Shown here one piece after another: positions 24,457-33,983 of a DNA stretch of 64,000 bases. A model generated the notes under the pieces. That model saw only the letters and a program-made list of their open reading frames with translations, did no database searches and was not told the origin of the DNA. This DNA is from Lysobacter arenosi. GTDB taxonomy: Bacteria; Pseudomonadota; Gammaproteobacteria; Xanthomonadales; Xanthomonadaceae. The translations under genes and the position numbers were made by a program. Positions within the stretch are counted from its first letter, which is position 1. The number at the start of each line of letters is the position of its first letter. The stretch is from contig NZ_CP071517.1 of NCBI RefSeq assembly GCF_016613475.2, positions 2,480,001-2,544,000 of the forward strand. The letters run 5' to 3'.

Positions 24457-25890
24457 ATGCGCCCTCTGCCGACCCTGCTTACCCTGTCCCTGGCCGCCGC
24501 CTTCGGCGGCTTTGCCGCCACCGCGATCCGCGACGGCCTGGAGGCGCCTGCCCAGGCCGCTCCCGCTGCTGCCGCGACCGTTCCGGCGATCGCCGCACTG
24601 CCAACGGTGGTCAGCGGCCAGCCGCTGCCGTCGCTGGCACCAATGCTGGCCAAGGTCACCCCGGCCGTGGTCAGCGTCCACACCAAGCAACGGGTCAAGG
24701 TCAGCCCGTTCGGCGGCGATCCGATGTTCCGGCGCATGTTCCCGGAGCTGACCCAGGAGCGGATCAACGAGTCGCTCGGCTCGGGCGTGATCGTCGACGC
24801 CCAGCGCGGCTACGTGCTGACCAACCACCACGTCATCGAAGGCGCCGACGAAGTCTCGGTGACGCTCGCCGACGGGCGCACGCTCAAGGCCGAATTCCTC
24901 GGGTCCGATCCCGACACCGACGTGGCGCTGATGCGCATCACCGCGCCCAACCTGGTCGCGCTGCCGCTGGCCAACTCCGACGCGCTGCGCGTGGGCGACT
25001 TCGTGGTCGCGGTCGGCAACCCATTCGGCATCGGCCAGACGGTGACCTCGGGCATCGTCTCGGCCGTGGGCCGCACCGGCCTGCGCGGGCTGGGCTTCCA
25101 GAACTTCATCCAGACCGACGCCTCGATCAATCCCGGCAACTCCGGCGGCGCACTGGTCAACCTCAACGGCGAACTGGTCGGCATCAACACTGCCAGCTTC
25201 AACCCGCGCGGCTCGATGGCCGGCAACATCGGCCTGGGCTTCGCCATTCCCACCAGCTTGGCGCGCAACATCATGGGTCAGTTGATCGCCAACAACGGCG
25301 TGGTCATCCGCGGCACGCTGGGGCTGGAATCGCAGGCGGTCGATGCGCGACTCGCACAGGGCCTGGGCCTGGACGAAGCACGCGGCGCGCTGGTGACGCA
25401 GGTCTACTCCGGTGGCGGTGCCGCCGCTGCAGGGCTCAAGCCGGGCGACGTGATCGTCGCCGCCAATGGCGAACGCATCGACGACCCGGATGCGCTGCGC
25501 AACTTCGAAGGCCTGCAGGCGGTGGGCAGCCGCGTCGCGCTCGACGTGCGTCGTGACGGCAAGGTGATCCAGCTGAACACTTCGCTGCGCGAGCAACCCA
25601 AATCGTTCCAGGGTCTCGAACTCGATCCGCGCCTGGCCGGCGCCGTGTTCGCCGAACTGCCCGAGCGCCTGCGCCAGTCCGGCTACTCGGGCGTGCTGGT
25701 CGAATCGGTCGCGCGCGGCAGCCGCGCCGCGCAGAACGGCCTGCAGAAGGACGACATCATCACGGCTGCCACCACCGGCAAGTTCGACGACCTTTCAGGT
25801 TTCCGCGCCAGCTTCACGCAGGCTCCTGCACAGTTGATCCTGCGCGTCGTACGCGGCGGCGGCCGGCAGGGCAACTTGCCGATGCAGTGA
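24457..25890 (+). CDS. DegP/DegQ-family (Do) periplasmic serine endoprotease
   Basis: 477 aa. N-terminal signal/anchor (LPTLLTLSLAAAFGGFAATA), trypsin-like domain with the triad His125 (TNHHVIEGA), Asp155 (DTDVAL) and Ser229 (NPGNSGGAL), then two PDZ domains (about 290-375 and 390-470; GLKPGDVIVAANGERI, GLQKDDIITAA). This layout is the HtrA/DegQ family, which degrades misfolded envelope proteins. The frame is open further upstream to 24229, but the signal peptide starts at ATG 24457. Shares its upstream region with nrdJa. Confidence 0.93.
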   Translation: MRPLPTLLTLSLAAAFGGFAATAIRDGLEAPAQAAPAAAATVPAIAALPTVVSGQPLPSLAPMLAKVTPAVVSVHTKQRVKVSPFGGDPMFRRMFPELTQERINESLGSGVIVDAQRGYVLTNHHVIEGADEVSVTLADGRTLKAEFLGSDPDTDVALMRITAPNLVALPLANSDALRVGDFVVAVGNPFGIGQTVTSGIVSAVGRTGLRGLGFQNFIQTDASINPGNSGGALVNLNGELVGINTASFNPRGSMAGNIGLGFAIPTSLARNIMGQLIANNGVVIRGTLGLESQAVDARLAQGLGLDEARGALVTQVYSGGGAAAAGLKPGDVIVAANGERIDDPDALRNFEGLQAVGSRVALDVRRDGKVIQLNTSLREQPKSFQGLELDPRLAGAVFAELPERLRQSGYSGVLVESVARGSRAAQNGLQKDDIITAATTGKFDDLSGFRASFTQAPAQLILRVVRGGGRQGNLPMQ

Positions 25891-25978
25891 GATCTGGGTC
25901 ACCCTGCTTCGAGTCGATTGGCTCAATGAAGCCAATCCGGGCAGGAAAGACCCGCGACCCCTTACGGAGGAGTACCTG

Positions 25979-26341
25979 ATGAATCCCACCCCCAGCGACG
26001 GCATGAAGACCCATCTGAGCGAGGCAGGCGGACACCTGAAGCAGGCCGCCAGCGATGCCGGCGAGGCACTGCGTGGCGCGGCGTCCGCGGCCGGCGACGA
26101 ACTGCGCGTTGGCAAGGCGAACGTGAAAGCCGACCTGGCCGACACCGCGCTGTCGGGAATCGCTGCTGCCGAACAGGCCGGCGGTGTCGCCCGCGAGCAG
26201 GTGGATGCACTGATGGACAAGGGACGCGACCTGATCGACAGCGCCGCCGAACTGATCCGCGAGCGTCCGCTGGCATCCTTCGGCGTGGCATTCGCCGCCG
26301 GCTGGATCATCGCCAAGCTCGCCCGCAGCGGCGACAAGTAA
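25979..26341 (+). CDS. YqjD/ElaB-like DUF883 membrane-anchored protein
   Basis: 120 aa. A long amphipathic alanine-rich helix region (15-85) followed by RERPLASFGVAFAAGWIIAKLA, the characteristic C-terminal membrane anchor of the ElaB/YqjD/DUF883 family (inner-membrane, ribosome-associated in stationary-phase E. coli). GGAGGAG is about 8 nt upstream. First of a four-gene rightward run. Confidence 0.85.
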   Translation: MNPTPSDGMKTHLSEAGGHLKQAASDAGEALRGAASAAGDELRVGKANVKADLADTALSGIAAAEQAGGVAREQVDALMDKGRDLIDSAAELIRERPLASFGVAFAAGWIIAKLARSGDK

Positions 26342-26347
26342 GCACAC

Positions 26348-26953
26348 GTGAGCCAGGCCGGGGACGAGCGCGAGCCTGACGGCTCTGAGCCTAATGGCCC
26401 CGAGCCCAATGGCTCCGCGCCCGACGGACCGCGGATCGAGATACCGGGTTCGCCACCGGACCTGGGCGAGACACTGGGCGCACTGGGCGCTACCGCGCGC
26501 GCCAGCCTCGGCGCCGCGGGCGAATCGGCCAAGGCACTACGCAGCCTCGTCGCCGCCGACCTGTCGCTGGCCCGCAGTGCACTCGGCCGTGCCCTCGCCT
26601 TCACCGGCATGGCAATCGTGTTCGGTGCCTCGGCGTGGTTGTTCCTGATGGGCAGCCTGGTGGCGTTGCTGACCAGCCTGGGTTTGTCGTGGTTGTTGGC
26701 GATGCTCGTCGCCGCAGTGCTCAGCCTGGCCGTCACCGGCTACGCCTGCTGGCGCGCGATGCATTACTTCGACCACACCCGCCTGCAGGCGACGCGTCGG
26801 CAGCTGGCGCGGCTGGGCATCGGCGAGCTGTCCGACCTCATGCCCAGCCCGGGTTCGACGGAGTCGGCGCGCGAGGTCCACAAGCGCCACGCGCAGACGC
26901 CGTCGGGAGAACCGAAGAAGGACAGGCAGGGCATCGATGTCGCACCGCCATGA
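26348..26953 (+). CDS. phage holin family/YqjE-like membrane protein
   Basis: 201 aa, GTG start 6 bp after the YqjD-like gene. An acidic, proline-rich N terminus (1-45), an alanine-rich helix, and two membrane segments (GMAIVFGASAWLFLMGSLVA, WLLAMLVAAVLSLAVTGYAC) then a basic tail. This is the YqjE/Phage_holin_3-superfamily layout that normally follows yqjD. Not a real phage holin. Confidence 0.8.
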   Translation: MSQAGDEREPDGSEPNGPEPNGSAPDGPRIEIPGSPPDLGETLGALGATARASLGAAGESAKALRSLVAADLSLARSALGRALAFTGMAIVFGASAWLFLMGSLVALLTSLGLSWLLAMLVAAVLSLAVTGYACWRAMHYFDHTRLQATRRQLARLGIGELSDLMPSPGSTESAREVHKRHAQTPSGEPKKDRQGIDVAPP

Positions 26954-26974
26954 CCATGCGCCCACGGAATCGCC

Positions 26975-27409
26975 ATGCGCTTTGAACAGCTGATCCAGAA
27001 GGTCGACCAGGCCGAGGACGTGCTCGAGGAGAGCGAGCGTCGCGTCGCGTCGCAACTGGGCGGGCTGCGCGATTCCTGGCGCGAGGCCTGGACGCCGGGA
27101 CGGATCGTGATCGCCGGCCTCGTCGCCGGATTTGTCGTTGGCCGCGCCGAACCGCTTCGGACCATCGGCAAGGGCGGCGGACTGATGCAGTTGATCACGA
27201 TGGTGTCGGGCCTGTTCGCCGGCGGCAGCGCCCAGGTCGCGGCCGAGGGTGCCGAGCAGGCCGCGGCCAGTGCCGAGCAGGCGGTGGCGGCGCCGACCGA
27301 AGCGAGTTTGGCCAAAACGGCCCGTGACGAGGAAGCGGCGACGCTGGCGCGCGCCGAGGCAACTGTGCAAGCTGCACGCGTCGCCGTCGTCGACCCGGTC
27401 CAACCTTGA
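26975..27409 (+). CDS. hypothetical protein of the YqjD/YqjE operon
   Basis: 144 aa. Basic N-terminal helix (FEQLIQKVDQAEDVLEESER), a central segment RIVIAGLVAGFVVGRAEP that could touch the membrane, glycine-rich LITMVSGLFAGGSAQ, and an alanine/glutamate-rich C-terminal helix. It occupies the place of yqjK in other genomes but similarity to YqjK is not clear. Its stop TGA overlaps the TTG start of the next gene. Confidence 0.65.
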   Translation: MRFEQLIQKVDQAEDVLEESERRVASQLGGLRDSWREAWTPGRIVIAGLVAGFVVGRAEPLRTIGKGGGLMQLITMVSGLFAGGSAQVAAEGAEQAAASAEQAVAAPTEASLAKTARDEEAATLARAEATVQAARVAVVDPVQP

Positions 27410-28527
27410 GCATCCCAGAACCCGAGACACCTTCCGAGCCGGGACTGGCCGACAACGGCGAGGGTCCGGCGAGCCCATCGCTGCCGCGACCGCGGTCGAG
27501 CAGCGCGGCGGTGGTACTGGCCACGCTCGCGGTCGGCTACACGCTGTGGGCGGCGCAGGAACTGATCCTGCCGGTGCTGCTGGCGATGTTCTTCGCCCTG
27601 GTCGGCAACCCGATCATCCGCGGGCTGCAGAAGCTCTTCATCCCTCGCTTTCTCGGCGCGGTGCTGGTGCTGGTCGGTGGCCTGGCCGCGGCCGGCGCAC
27701 TGGGCAACCAGTTGATCGAACCGGCCGGCGAATGGGTGCGGCAGGTTCCGCGCGAGATGAAATCGATCGCGCCCAAGCTGCGCGACCTGACCAAGCCGAT
27801 GCTCGATGCCAACAAGGCCGCGCAGAACATCGCCCGCGCCGCTGGCGGCGAAAGCACCGGCAAGCCGGTGCAGGTGATCCGCACCGAACTCAACGAACCC
27901 TACAAGGCGCTGACCGCGACGCCGCGACGCGTGGCCTCGGTGCTGGCGGTGGTGCTGCTGACGTTCTTCTTCATGGTCTATGGCGAGAGCCTGCAACGCA
28001 ACGCGATCGCGCTGTTGCCCACGCGCCAGCAGAAGAAGCTCACGGTCGACATCCTGCATTCGATCGAGCGCGAGATCTCGCGCTACGTGTTGACCATCAC
28101 CCTGATCAACATCGCCGTGGGCCTGGCGCTGTCGGGTGCGCTGTACTGGCTCGGCGTGCCACTGCAGGAAGCACTGCTGTGGGGCACGATGGCGGCGATC
28201 CTCAACTTCGCGCCGTACGTGGGCCCGCTGATCGGCATCGTGATCATGCTGCTGATGGGCTTCGTCGCCTTCGACCAGCTGCTGCCGTCGCTGCTGCCGG
28301 CGGGCATCTACCTGGTCCTGCACACCATCGAAGGGCAGATCGTCACCCCGATCGTGCTCGGCCGGCGCATGCGCCTGTCGCCGCTGGTGCTGATCCTGGC
28401 GCTGATGCTGTTCGGCTGGCTGTGGGGAATCATCGGCCTGCTGCTGGCGGTGCCGCTGCTGGTGTGCGTGAAGCTGGTGCTGGACCGGATCGAGGGCATG
28501 GGGGGCTGGGCGCGGCTGCTGGAGTGA
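27406..28527 (+). CDS. AI-2E family transporter (PerM-like)
   Basis: 373 aa. TTG start overlapping the previous stop (TTGA). N-terminal acidic proline-rich stretch (1-35), then the usual eight membrane segments: ILPVLLAMFFALVGNPIIRG, LVLVGGLAAAGALGNQL, a long hydrophilic helix, and the C-terminal block TLINIAVGLALSGALYWLGV, MAAILNFAPYVGPLIGIVIM, VLHTIEGQIVTPIVLGRRM. PF01594 signature by eye. Members export AI-2 or act as Na+/H+ antiporters; no specific substrate can be claimed. Confidence 0.9.
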   Translation: MSIPEPETPSEPGLADNGEGPASPSLPRPRSSSAAVVLATLAVGYTLWAAQELILPVLLAMFFALVGNPIIRGLQKLFIPRFLGAVLVLVGGLAAAGALGNQLIEPAGEWVRQVPREMKSIAPKLRDLTKPMLDANKAAQNIARAAGGESTGKPVQVIRTELNEPYKALTATPRRVASVLAVVLLTFFFMVYGESLQRNAIALLPTRQQKKLTVDILHSIEREISRYVLTITLINIAVGLALSGALYWLGVPLQEALLWGTMAAILNFAPYVGPLIGIVIMLLMGFVAFDQLLPSLLPAGIYLVLHTIEGQIVTPIVLGRRMRLSPLVLILALMLFGWLWGIIGLLLAVPLLVCVKLVLDRIEGMGGWARLLE

Positions 28528-28568
28528 CGGACACCGGGTTTTCCCAGCAAACAGGCTAAAATATCGCC

Positions 28569-29285
28569 ATGCATTTCCCCGTCCGCGCCATCACCCTCGA
28601 CCTCGATGACACCTTGTGGCCCTTCGCTCCGATCGGCGCGCGGGTCGAGCAGGTGCTGCACGAGTGGCTGCTGCAGCACTGCCCCGGCACCGCGCAGCAC
28701 TTCCCGATCGCCGCCATGCGCGAGTTGCGCGAGCGCGTGTTCATCGAGCGCCCCGACCTCGCCCACGACTTCAGCCAGCTGCGCAAGCTGAGCCTGGTGC
28801 GGGCGATGGAACTCAGCGGCGACGATCCGGCCCATGCCGACGCCGCGTTCGAAACGTTCTACGCCGAGCGCAACCGCGTCGAGTTCTATCCCGACTCGCT
28901 GGCCGCGCTCGAACGCCTCGCCGCGCGCGTACCGCTGGCGGCGATCAGCAATGGCAATGCCGACCTCGCGCGCGTTGGCGTCTCGGCGCATTTCGTCTTC
29001 CAGCTCGGTGCGCGCGAACACGGCACGCCCAAGCCTGCGGCGAGCATCTTCCACGCCGCTTGCCGCCAGCTCGAGCTGGCACCGGGCGACGTGCTGCATG
29101 TCGGCGACGACATCGAGATGGACGTCGTCGGCGCCCATCGCGCCGGACTGCGCAGCTGCTGGATCAATCGCGAAGGCGCACGCTGGCCGCACGCCGACCT
29201 CCGCCCCGACCTCGAATTCACCACACTGTCCGCACTGGCCGACTGGCTGGACATGGCACAACAACCGGAACTCCTTAGCGCATGA
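28569..29285 (+). CDS. HAD-IA family hydrolase (YigB-like)
   Basis: 238 aa. HAD motifs: I DLDDTLWPF (11-19), II AISNGNAD, III lysine in GTPKPAASIF, IV HVGDDIEMDVVGA. The cap is helical (HAD-IA). The layout resembles YigB, a phosphatase of the riboflavin intermediate ARPP, but substrate is not provable. A TAAAAT -10-like hexamer ends only 6 nt before the ATG and there is no ribosome site, so the mRNA may be leaderless. Its stop overlaps the aminopeptidase start (ATGA). Confidence 0.88.
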   Translation: MHFPVRAITLDLDDTLWPFAPIGARVEQVLHEWLLQHCPGTAQHFPIAAMRELRERVFIERPDLAHDFSQLRKLSLVRAMELSGDDPAHADAAFETFYAERNRVEFYPDSLAALERLAARVPLAAISNGNADLARVGVSAHFVFQLGAREHGTPKPAASIFHAACRQLELAPGDVLHVGDDIEMDVVGAHRAGLRSCWINREGARWPHADLRPDLEFTTLSALADWLDMAQQPELLSA

Positions 29286-30655
29286 GCATCCCGCACGGTT
29301 TCGCCGACGCGAACATCGACAGCCTGCCGCTGCACGTGGTCAGCCGCGACACGATCGGCCAGTGGCGCGCGACGCAGGAGGCTTCGGTTCTGGCCTCGCT
29401 CGATGCGCAGGCATTCGACGGTTCGCCGTGGACCGCGATCACCCTGCCCGCCGCCGACGGTGGCATCGCTGCCGCGGTGATCGGTGTTGCCGACCTGCTC
29501 GATCCCTACTCCTACGGCCACGCGCCCTACGCGCTGCCGGTACGTGCCTGGTCGCTGGCGACCGACCTCGCGCCCGAGGCGCGTTCGGCCCTGCACCTGG
29601 GCTGGGGCCTGGGCAGCTACCGCTTCAACCGTTACAAGCAGCCGCTGCGCCAGCCGGCGCAGTTGCAGACCCAGGGCGACGACGAAGCATTCGCCCAGCT
29701 CGCCGCCTGCATCCGCGTGCGCGATCTGGTCAACACGCCGACCGAGGACATGGGCCCGGACCAGCTCGAACAGGTGGCCTGCGAACTGGCCGAGCGCTTC
29801 GGCGCGCAGATCGAAGTCATCAGCGGCGACGACCTGCTCACGCGCAATTTCCCGGCGATCCATGCGGTCGGCCGCGCCAGCCATCGCGCTCCGCGCCTGA
29901 TCGCGCTGCGCTGGGGTGACGAATCGCACCCGCACGTGGCGATCGTCGGCAAGGGCGTGTGCTTCGACACCGGCGGCCTCGACCTCAAGCCGGCCGACGG
30001 CATGCGCAACATGAAGAAGGACATGGGCGGTGCCGCCCATGCCATCGCCCTCGCCGAACTGGTGATGACGCGCAAGCTGCCCCTGCGCATGACGCTCCTG
30101 GTGCCGGCAGTCGAGAACGCGGTCGGCCCCAATGCATTCCGTCCGGGCGAAGTGCTCGCCACTCGCCAGGGCATGTCGGTGGAGATCGACAACACCGATG
30201 CCGAGGGCCGCGTGATCCTGTGCGATGCCCTGACCTATGCCGGCGAAATGAAGCCGGCGCTGCTGCTCGACTTCGCCACGCTCACCGGCGCGGCGCGCAT
30301 CGCATTGGGTCCGGACCTGCCGGCGCTTTACAGCAACGACGAAGACGTCGCGCGGCTGTGGCTGGAGTCCGGCATCGAGCGCCGCGATCCGTTGTGGCGC
30401 ATGCCGCTGTGGCGGCCGTACCTGCGCTACCTGACCAGCACCGTTGCCGACATCGCCAACGGTGGTCCGTCGAAGATGGCCGGCAGCATCACCGCCGCGA
30501 TCTACCTCGAGCGCTTCATCCCGGCCGCGCAGAAGTGGGCGCACCTGGACGTCTACAGCTGGAACGACAGCGACCGCCCGGGCCGTCCGGCCGGCGGTGA
30601 AGCGCAAGGTCTGCGCAGCGCCTATGGGCTGCTCAGGAAGCTGTCCTCGACGTAG
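29282..30655 (+). CDS. M17 leucyl aminopeptidase family protein
   Basis: 457 aa. C-terminal catalytic domain with metal/catalytic motifs VGKGVCFDTGGLDLKPADGM, NMKKDMGGAA, and NTDAEGRVILCDALTYA, the signature of the M17 family; the DFATLTGAARIALG segment follows. The N-terminal half (1-160) is the shorter regulatory domain. Two Zn/Mn ions are expected and it removes N-terminal residues in the cytosol. Translationally coupled with the HAD gene. More like the PepB/'leucyl aminopeptidase family' group than PepA. Confidence 0.92.
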   Translation: MSIPHGFADANIDSLPLHVVSRDTIGQWRATQEASVLASLDAQAFDGSPWTAITLPAADGGIAAAVIGVADLLDPYSYGHAPYALPVRAWSLATDLAPEARSALHLGWGLGSYRFNRYKQPLRQPAQLQTQGDDEAFAQLAACIRVRDLVNTPTEDMGPDQLEQVACELAERFGAQIEVISGDDLLTRNFPAIHAVGRASHRAPRLIALRWGDESHPHVAIVGKGVCFDTGGLDLKPADGMRNMKKDMGGAAHAIALAELVMTRKLPLRMTLLVPAVENAVGPNAFRPGEVLATRQGMSVEIDNTDAEGRVILCDALTYAGEMKPALLLDFATLTGAARIALGPDLPALYSNDEDVARLWLESGIERRDPLWRMPLWRPYLRYLTSTVADIANGGPSKMAGSITAAIYLERFIPAAQKWAHLDVYSWNDSDRPGRPAGGEAQGLRSAYGLLRKLSST

Positions 30656-30773
30656 TGGTAGCGATATCCCGGCCCGGGCTCCGTGCCGGTTCCTGCACAA
30701 ACTGACTTCCGGCAGGTTGGCGCAATCGGTTCTCTGACGTCACACTAGGCGCCGTCTTGCGTCTGGTGTGCAT

Positions 30774-32033
30774 ATGACTGCCTCGTCCGACCTGCTCAAG
30801 GAATTGCGCATAGACCGTAGTGCGCCACCGCCGCCGGCTTCACGCCGCGGTTTGTGGATCGCGCTCGCCGTCGCTGCGGGTGTTCTCGTTTTGATGCTTG
30901 CCGCGTGGGCCGTGTTCGGCCGCGATCGCGCGGTCGAGGTCCAGACCGCGACCGTCACCGCCATCGGCAACGGCGGCAATGCCTCCGTGCTCGATGCCAC
31001 CGGTTATGTCGTCGCCCGCCGCATGGCTACCGTGTCGGCGAAGATCACCGGCAAGGTACGCGAGGTGATGATCGAGGAAGGCCAGAAGGTCGAGGAAGGC
31101 CAGGTCATGGCCACGCTCGATCCGATCGACGCCGATGCCGAACGCACGCTCGCCAACGCCCAGGTCGGCGCATCGCGCAGCCAGGTCGAGAGCGTGCGTG
31201 CACGACTGTCCGAGGCCGAAGCCAACGCCCGCCGCCTGTCGACGCTCGTCAACCAGCAGCTGGTGTCGAAGGCGCAGTACGACGAGGCCATCGCCGCTCG
31301 CGATTCGCTGCGCGCCGAGCTCACCACCTCCGAACGCAACGCCAAGGTCGCCGGCGACCGCCTGCACATCGCCGACCTGGGCGTGGACAACACCATCGTG
31401 CGCGCGCCGTTCGCCGGCGTGGTCACCGCCAAGGCCGCGCAGCCGGGCGAGATTGTTTCGCCGCTGGCGACCGGCGGCTTCACCCGCACCGGCATCGGCA
31501 CCATCGTCGACATGGATTCGCTGGAGATCGAGGTCGAGGTCGGCGAGGCCTTCATCGGCCGCGTGCAGCCCAAGATGCCGGTCGAGGCGACGCTCAATGC
31601 CTACCAGGACTGGAAGATCCCGGCCGAGGTGATCGCGATCATCCCCGCCGCCGACCGCGGCAAGGCCACCGTCAAGGTGCGCGTCGCGCTCAAGGTCAAG
31701 GACCCGCGCATCGTCCCCGACATGGGCGTGCGCGTGAGCTTCCTGGAAGCCGGCAAGGCCGATGCGCCCAAGCAGAAGCCGGGCGTGCTGGTGCCAGCCG
31801 CGGCGATCGCCTCGCGTAACGGCAAGCAGCTGGCGTTCGTGGTCGCCGAGGAAAAGGCCGTGCAGCGCGAAGTCACTGTCGGCCGCAGCCTCGGCGAGGA
31901 CCGCGAAGTGACACAGGGACTCTCAGGCGGTGAGACGGTCGTGCTCGATCCTCCCGCCGATCTGGCCGATGGCGACCGGGTCAAGGTCGCCGCCGCCGGT
32001 GCCGAGTCCGACAGCGATTCGGCGAGCGAGTAA
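30774..32033 (+). CDS. MacA-like efflux periplasmic adaptor (membrane fusion) protein
   Basis: 419 aa. One N-terminal membrane helix (LWIALAVAAGVLVLMLAAWA), then a HlyD/MacA adaptor: lipoyl half VREVMIEEGQKVEEGQVMA, coiled-coil hairpin (about 115-195), second lipoyl half DNTIVRAPFAGVVTAKAAQP, beta-barrel and membrane-proximal domain (LVPAAAIASRNGKQLAFVV). First gene of an ABC efflux set with ATPase and two permeases. ATG 30774 chosen over GTG 30768; neither has a clear ribosome site. Confidence 0.88.
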   Translation: MTASSDLLKELRIDRSAPPPPASRRGLWIALAVAAGVLVLMLAAWAVFGRDRAVEVQTATVTAIGNGGNASVLDATGYVVARRMATVSAKITGKVREVMIEEGQKVEEGQVMATLDPIDADAERTLANAQVGASRSQVESVRARLSEAEANARRLSTLVNQQLVSKAQYDEAIAARDSLRAELTTSERNAKVAGDRLHIADLGVDNTIVRAPFAGVVTAKAAQPGEIVSPLATGGFTRTGIGTIVDMDSLEIEVEVGEAFIGRVQPKMPVEATLNAYQDWKIPAEVIAIIPAADRGKATVKVRVALKVKDPRIVPDMGVRVSFLEAGKADAPKQKPGVLVPAAAIASRNGKQLAFVVAEEKAVQREVTVGRSLGEDREVTQGLSGGETVVLDPPADLADGDRVKVAAAGAESDSDSASE

Positions 32034-32098
32034 TCGCCAGGTAATCCAACGCAGGAAATCAACGCAGTTCCTCCTTCTACCGTTTCGAGGACGTCGCA

Positions 32099-32794
<696 letters not shown>

Positions 32795-32813
32795 CACCCA
32801 ATCGGGAGGCGTC

Positions 32814-33971
32814 ATGAAATACCTGCACCTGATCTGGGCCGCGCTGTTCCGCAGCAAGACCCGCACGTTCCTGACGTTGTTATCGGTGATCACCGCATTC
32901 CTGCTGTTCGGGATGCTCGACTCGGTGCGCGTGGCCTTCAACTCCAGCGCCAACGTTGCCGGCTACGACCGCCTGATCACCACCTCCAAGCTGTCGATCA
33001 CCCAATCGCTGCCGTATCGCCTGCAGACGCAGATCGAACAGGTTCCCGGCGTGGCCAAGGCCTCGTACGCGACCTGGTTCGGTGGCATCTACCAGGATCC
33101 GAAGAACTTCTTCCCCAACTTCTCCGTCGGCCCGGGCTACATCGAGCTGTACCCGGAGTACATCATCCCGCCCGACCAGCTCAAGGCGTTCTACGCGACG
33201 CGGAACGGCGCCATCGTCGGTGAGGCGCTGGCCAAGCAGCACGGCTGGAAGATCGGCGACACCATTCCGCTGCAGGCGACGATCTTCCCGACCAAGGGCA
33301 GCAACAACTGGGAGTTCAAGCTGGTCGGCATCTTCAAGCTCGCCGAGAACAGCCGCAAGGGCGAAGAAAAGCAGTTGATGTTCAACTGGAAGTACTTCGA
33401 CGAGGCCAACGACTTCAGCAAGGGCCAGGTGCACTGGTACGTGGTCGACCTGGCCAACGCCAACCAGTCGACCCAGGTCGCGCGCGCGATCGATGCGCTG
33501 TCGGACAACTCCGACCACGAGACCAAGACCCAGACCGAGCAGGCCTTCAACCAGGCCTTCTTCAAGCAGATCGGTGACATCGGACTGATCGTCACCTCGA
33601 TCATGGGCGCAGTGTTCTTCACCCTCGTGCTGCTGACCGGCAACACCATGGCGCAGGCGGTGCGTGAGCGCATCCCGGAACTGGCGGTGCTCAAGACAAT
33701 CGGCTTCTCCAACCGCAGCGTGCTGTGGCTGGTGCTGGCCGAGGCGACGCTGCTGGTGGTGCTCGGCGGCCTGATCGGCCTGGGCATCGCGGCGATCGTG
33801 ATGCCGGCGGTGAGCGCGGCCAGCATGGGCCTGATCCAGCTGCCGCACATGCCCAGCGCGACATGGCTGGTCGGTATCGGCCTGATGCTCGCCATTGGTA
33901 TTGGCGTCGGCCTGCTGCCGGCCCTGCGCGCGATGCGCCTCAACATTGTCGACGCCCTCGCGGGCCGATAA
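32814..33971 (+). CDS. MacB-type ABC transporter permease (first)
   Basis: 385 aa. N-terminal helix (HLIWAALFRSKTRTFLTLLS), a periplasmic MacB_PCD domain (about 45-255), then the FtsX fold with three membrane segments (GLIVTSIMGAVFFTLVLLTG, VLVVLGGLIGLGIA, LVGIGLMLAIGIGVGLLPALRAMRLNIVDALAGR). GGGAGG sits before ATG 32814; the open frame back to 32706 overlaps the ATPase gene and is rejected. Confidence 0.9.
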   Translation: MKYLHLIWAALFRSKTRTFLTLLSVITAFLLFGMLDSVRVAFNSSANVAGYDRLITTSKLSITQSLPYRLQTQIEQVPGVAKASYATWFGGIYQDPKNFFPNFSVGPGYIELYPEYIIPPDQLKAFYATRNGAIVGEALAKQHGWKIGDTIPLQATIFPTKGSNNWEFKLVGIFKLAENSRKGEEKQLMFNWKYFDEANDFSKGQVHWYVVDLANANQSTQVARAIDALSDNSDHETKTQTEQAFNQAFFKQIGDIGLIVTSIMGAVFFTLVLLTGNTMAQAVRERIPELAVLKTIGFSNRSVLWLVLAEATLLVVLGGLIGLGIAAIVMPAVSAASMGLIQLPHMPSATWLVGIGLMLAIGIGVGLLPALRAMRLNIVDALAGR

Positions 33972-33983
33972 GGGAGACCACAT

